NCBI GenBank assembly: GCA_937911525.1
Contig: CALDQK010000409.1
Span: 1-39,833 of the forward strand
Reading direction: 5' to 3'
From: an uncultured bacterium
Lineage (GTDB): Bacteria > Planctomycetota > J058
DNA length: 39,833 nt
Shown here: one piece after another, positions 37,323-39,833 of the stretch
Numbering within the stretch: position 1 is the first letter of the stretch
Layout: the number at the start of each line of letters is the position of its first letter
Translations under genes and position numbers: made by a program
Notes under the pieces: model-generated
Told to the model about the DNA's origin: nothing
What the model saw: only the letters and a program-made list of their open reading frames with translations
Database searches by the model: none

Positions 37323-39029
37323 CTAGCCCTTCGGCCCCTCCTCCTCAGAGGAGGGCTCCTCCTCCCCTCCCTCGTCCGGGCTCGCCTCCTCTGCAGAGCT
37401 CGCGTCCTCGGTGGCCTCACTGGCCGAGTCCTCAGCAGCGGGCTGCTCGGCTGGGACCTCGAGCCCGCCGCGGGGCACGATCGCGCCCTCCGGCGCCCGC
37501 AGCACGGGAGCGTAGGGGTCGTAGTCGGGGTCTTCGTCGTAGGGATCCACCTCAGGCTCGACCGGGGTCGCCTCCTCGGGCGGCGCGACGGTGGGCTCCT
37601 CGGAGTCGGAGGGCTCCTCGACGAGGCCAGCGTAGGGATCGTCCGAGTCACCGCTCTCCGCCGCTCGCGCCGCGATCTGGGCCGCGTAGGGGTCGTAGTC
37701 GGGGTCCTCGTCGTATGGGTCCACCTCCGGCTCAGGCGCCTCCTCGGGCGCCTCCCCAGGCGGCTCCTCGGCCGACTCCTCGACGGGCGGCTCCTCGCTC
37801 GACTCCTCGCTCGACTCCTCTCGGGCAGGCGCCTCAGCGGTCGGCTCGACCAGGGGCTCGATCCGGCGCGGATCGCCAGCGCTCGCAGGCGGAGGCGGGC
37901 CCTCCTCCTCCTCCTCGTCCTCGGCAGCGCGGCGAGAGCCTATGACCACGCTCGAGAGGATCCCGATCTCGTAGAGCAGGATCATCGGCAGCGCGAGCAA
38001 GACCTGCGTGAAGGGGTCTGGAGGCGTGAAGACCGCCCCGATGATCGGCGCCGCGAGCAGGAAGTACTGGCGGTAGTTGCGATAGGTCTCGGCATCGAAC
38101 ACCCCGATCAGGGTGAAGAAGCTCATCACGAGCGGGAGCTCGAACACCAGCCCAACCACCACCGTCAGCGTCATGAAGAGCGAGAGGTAGTCCGAGAGGG
38201 CGAAGCTGCCCGCCATCATTTCGGGCGGCGCGTAGGTAGCCAGGAAGTAGAGCCCCACCGGGATCAGCACGAAGTAGCCGAAGATCCCGCCGCACACGAA
38301 GAGCCCGAGCGAGATCGGGGCCAGCAGGTTCACGTAGCGCTTCTCGTGCGGATAGAGGCCGACCGCCACGAAGCCCCACAGCTCGCGCGCCACCAGCGGC
38401 GAGGCGACGAAGATCGCGCACACCAGGGCCAGCTTGAGGTAGCTGAGGAAGGGGCCCTGATACTTGATATCCATCAGGCGCATGTCGGGCGCCCGGCTGC
38501 GCAGGTCGACGTAGGGCTTCGCCTCGCGCTCATAGCGCAGGTGGAGCTTGGCCGCCTCCGCCAGGAGCGCCTCGCGCTCGGCGCGCAGGGGCGCCAGCAC
38601 CTCGGGCGTCGGCGAGCTGACTTCGCCCAGCCGACGGTTGAGCGAGCGCACCTTGGCCATGATCTCGGCCTGCTGGCGACGCAGCTCCTGCAGCTTGGGG
38701 ACCGCGCTGGCGAAGTCCTCTGCCAGGCGCAGCTCGGCGCGGCGGGCCTCTTCGAGCTCCCCGGCCAGGGCCTCGTTGGTCTCCGTCAGCTCCGCGAGGA
38801 CGTCCCGGGCTTCGTCGGGCGCCTTCCCGAAGCGGACCTCGTCCCGCAGCGTGTTGGTCACCTTGCGGTGCGGGTAGGTCGCCCAGTCCATGAGCTTCTG
38901 CTGGACCGAGAGGCAGCCGATCGCCGCCAGCAGGATCCAGCCGATCGCCTTGAGCAGGCGCCAGCGCAGCTCCTCGAGGTGCTGCCCGAGGGTCATGCGC
39001 GGGTCTTCCGAGTTCTCCTCACTGCTCAT
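37323..39029 (-). CDS. tatC: Sec-independent translocase TatC with coiled-coil insertion and acidic tail
   Basis: TatC is the twin-arginine signal receptor. The 568-residue product is over twice the family's usual ~250. It keeps HLEELRWRLL (17-26), six membrane helices, and PHEKRY with Glu229. The first periplasmic loop (about 55-185) is expanded by ~100 residues of coiled coil (LTETNEALAGELEEARRAEL, EREALLAEAAKLHLRYERE). After the last helix, residues 366-568 form an acidic cytoplasmic tail with two copies of VDPYDEDPDYDPYA. The start has TATACT ten bases upstream and no clear ribosome site. The gene follows the Hsp70-like gene by 49 bases. Confidence 0.93.
   Translation of the reverse strand: MSSEENSEDPRMTLGQHLEELRWRLLKAIGWILLAAIGCLSVQQKLMDWATYPHRKVTNTLRDEVRFGKAPDEARDVLAELTETNEALAGELEEARRAELRLAEDFASAVPKLQELRRQQAEIMAKVRSLNRRLGEVSSPTPEVLAPLRAEREALLAEAAKLHLRYEREAKPYVDLRSRAPDMRLMDIKYQGPFLSYLKLALVCAIFVASPLVARELWGFVAVGLYPHEKRYVNLLAPISLGLFVCGGIFGYFVLIPVGLYFLATYAPPEMMAGSFALSDYLSLFMTLTVVVGLVFELPLVMSFFTLIGVFDAETYRNYRQYFLLAAPIIGAVFTPPDPFTQVLLALPMILLYEIGILSSVVIGSRRAAEDEEEEEGPPPPASAGDPRRIEPLVEPTAEAPAREESSEESSEEPPVEESAEEPPGEAPEEAPEPEVDPYDEDPDYDPYAAQIAARAAESGDSDDPYAGLVEEPSDSEEPTVAPPEEATPVEPEVDPYDEDPDYDPYAPVLRAPEGAIVPRGGLEVPAEQPAAEDSASEATEDASSAEEASPDEGGEEEPSSEEEGPKG
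37511..37559 (-). repeat. 49-base repeat in tatC tail, copy A
   Basis: It matches 37685-37733 with four mismatches, mostly silent. It encodes the EPEVDPYDEDPDYDPYA unit of the acidic tail. Confidence 0.85.
37685..37733 (-). repeat. 49-base repeat in tatC tail, copy B
   Basis: This is the partner of 37511-37559, lying 125 bases away in direct orientation. The two copies indicate a duplication inside the tatC tail. Confidence 0.85.
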
Positions 39030-39038
39030 GGCCGCGCA

Positions 39039-39044
39039 AGTATA
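39039..39044 (-). promoter_or_regulatory. Possible -10 box, near-leaderless tatC
   Basis: Read on the minus strand this is TATACT, nine bases before the tatC ATG. Transcription would begin next to the start codon; there is no Shine-Dalgarno. The -35 is poor. Confidence 0.4.
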
Positions 39045-39078
39045 GGCGTCGCGAAGGGTCGAGGAGGCGCCGAGCGCG

Positions 39079-39833
39079 CTACCTGCATACCCCGTCGAGC
39101 CACTGGGCCGCGGCGGCCATTTCGCGCCGGTCCAGCGAGCCCTCGCGCTTGAGCTCCACGCGGGCCTGGATCCCCGAGCCGAGGTCGACCGCGGTCACGA
39201 GGATCTGACCGTCCTCGTCGTAGCTGTAGCCGATCTCGACGGGCTGGCCCTTGGGCCGCGCCGGCAGGCCGCTGATGATGCACTCGCCGATCCGAGTGCA
39301 CATCTCGGGGTCGCGCTCTTCTCCCTCGAGCACGACCACCTTCACGCCCGTCTGGTTGTCGTTGAGCGTATAGAACTGCTGCCGCTCCGTCGCCGGGAGC
39401 TTGGTGTTGCGCGGGAGCATGATCTTGACCGCGGGCTGGCCCTGGCGGTGGATCAGCACCCCCAGGCTGCGCGCGTTGACCTGCTGGACCGCGCGCTGCC
39501 GGCGCTGAGGGATCGGCTTGGGCGGCGCAGGCGGAGCGCCTGGTGTCGGCAGCGGGGGGCTGCTCGAGTCCTCGATTTGGATCTCCTCGAGGGCGACGAG
39601 GTCGCGGAAGTCGAAGGTCGCGGTGTCGGTGATCCCCCCGATCGAGTCCCCCATGCCCACGGCCGGCAGCGCCGGCAGCAGGTCCGAGCTCGCCGGCGCG
39701 CGCGGAGGCCGCGCCCCGCCTGGGGCGGGCGCCGGCGCTGGACGCCCCGGAGCCCCGCGCGGCGCGCGCGGGGGGCGCGCCTGCTCGGCCGAGCTGGGGG
39801 CGCGCCGCTTGGCCGCGGCTGGCGGCAAGGCGT
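39079..39833 (-). CDS. Hsp70-like protein, C-terminal part
   Basis: The gene enters from the right edge and is open at its 5' end. The last ~130 residues match the DnaK substrate-binding beta domain: ARSLGVLIHRQGQPAVKIMLPRNTKLPA, a FYTLNDNQTGVKVVVLEGE strand pair, IGECIISGLPARPKGQP and ILVTAVDLGSGIQARVEL. The alpha-helical lid is absent or very short. Before it lies ~110 residues of Pro/Ala/Arg-rich sequence, where a compact hydrophobic linker is usual. The ATPase domain presumably lies beyond the window. It may be a specialised chaperone rather than housekeeping DnaK. Confidence 0.8.
   Translation of the reverse strand, partial: ALPPAAAKRRAPSSAEQARPPRAPRGAPGRPAPAPAPGGARPPRAPASSDLLPALPAVGMGDSIGGITDTATFDFRDLVALEEIQIEDSSSPPLPTPGAPPAPPKPIPQRRQRAVQQVNARSLGVLIHRQGQPAVKIMLPRNTKLPATERQQFYTLNDNQTGVKVVVLEGEERDPEMCTRIGECIISGLPARPKGQPVEIGYSYDEDGQILVTAVDLGSGIQARVELKREGSLDRREMAAAAQWLDGVCR

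Noticed and set aside
1-39833. CRISPR array, rRNA, insertion sequence, prophage
   Set aside because: No regularly spaced direct repeats, rRNA-like stretches, transposase or phage motifs were found on reading both strands.

Overview
This is a very GC-rich bacterial chromosome segment; third codon positions are almost all G or C by eye. Genes are tightly packed, often with GTG or TTG starts. Gene content points to Planctomycetota or a relative: many FHA domains and Hanks-type Ser/Thr kinases, a VIT/VWA protein, an M64-type peptidase, a ClpS paired with a small unknown protein, and an enlarged TatC. That assignment is inference; a myxobacterium-like host is the main alternative. I see no rRNA, tRNA, CRISPR array, transposase or phage gene, so this is a chromosomal region and not an island.

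Layout. 1-4000: start of miaA (minus), then a secreted zinc-ribbon protein, an FHA/coiled-coil protein and an unknown protein. 4001-4420: a 420-base spacer of hairpins and inverted repeats, whose parts recur at 10003-10195. 4421-10002: an SGNH hydrolase, a polyprenol-phosphate-type glycosyltransferase, a pseudopilin-like protein, a secreted SH3b protein with a caspase/CHAT-like C-terminus, and a secreted helical protein. 10196-15303: UspA and TerC, a cellulose-synthase-like glycosyltransferase overlapping antisense with a pentapeptide-repeat protein, and small unknowns. 15591-20550: secreted amidohydrolase; a promoter-led operon of unknown protein, clpS and rsmG; a 37-residue basic microprotein; dodecin; a degenerate glycosyltransferase; a TM2 protein. 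20613-24170: a MerR-like regulator with a palindromic operator, translationally coupled to a VIT/VWA protein with DPF repeats, followed by three hairpins ending in an intrinsic terminator.

24244-33226 is the most unusual part. A kinase with two FHA domains converges on a four-gene minus-strand run: an FHA-membrane-M64 peptidase fusion, a zinc/TPR protein, a broken kinase, and a kinase-membrane-TPR-SirB1-like fusion. Together these look like a membrane phospho-signalling and proteolysis module that I do not recognise as a described system.

33336-39833: DEAD-box helicase, glycosyltransferase, EF-P with Asn at the loop tip, FHA-DUF4388 protein, TatC with a coiled-coil insertion and an acidic repeat tail, and the end of an Hsp70-like protein.

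Four separate loci (1486, 24244, 33226 and 36558) carry FHA domains, so Thr-phosphorylation signalling is the theme linking the window.
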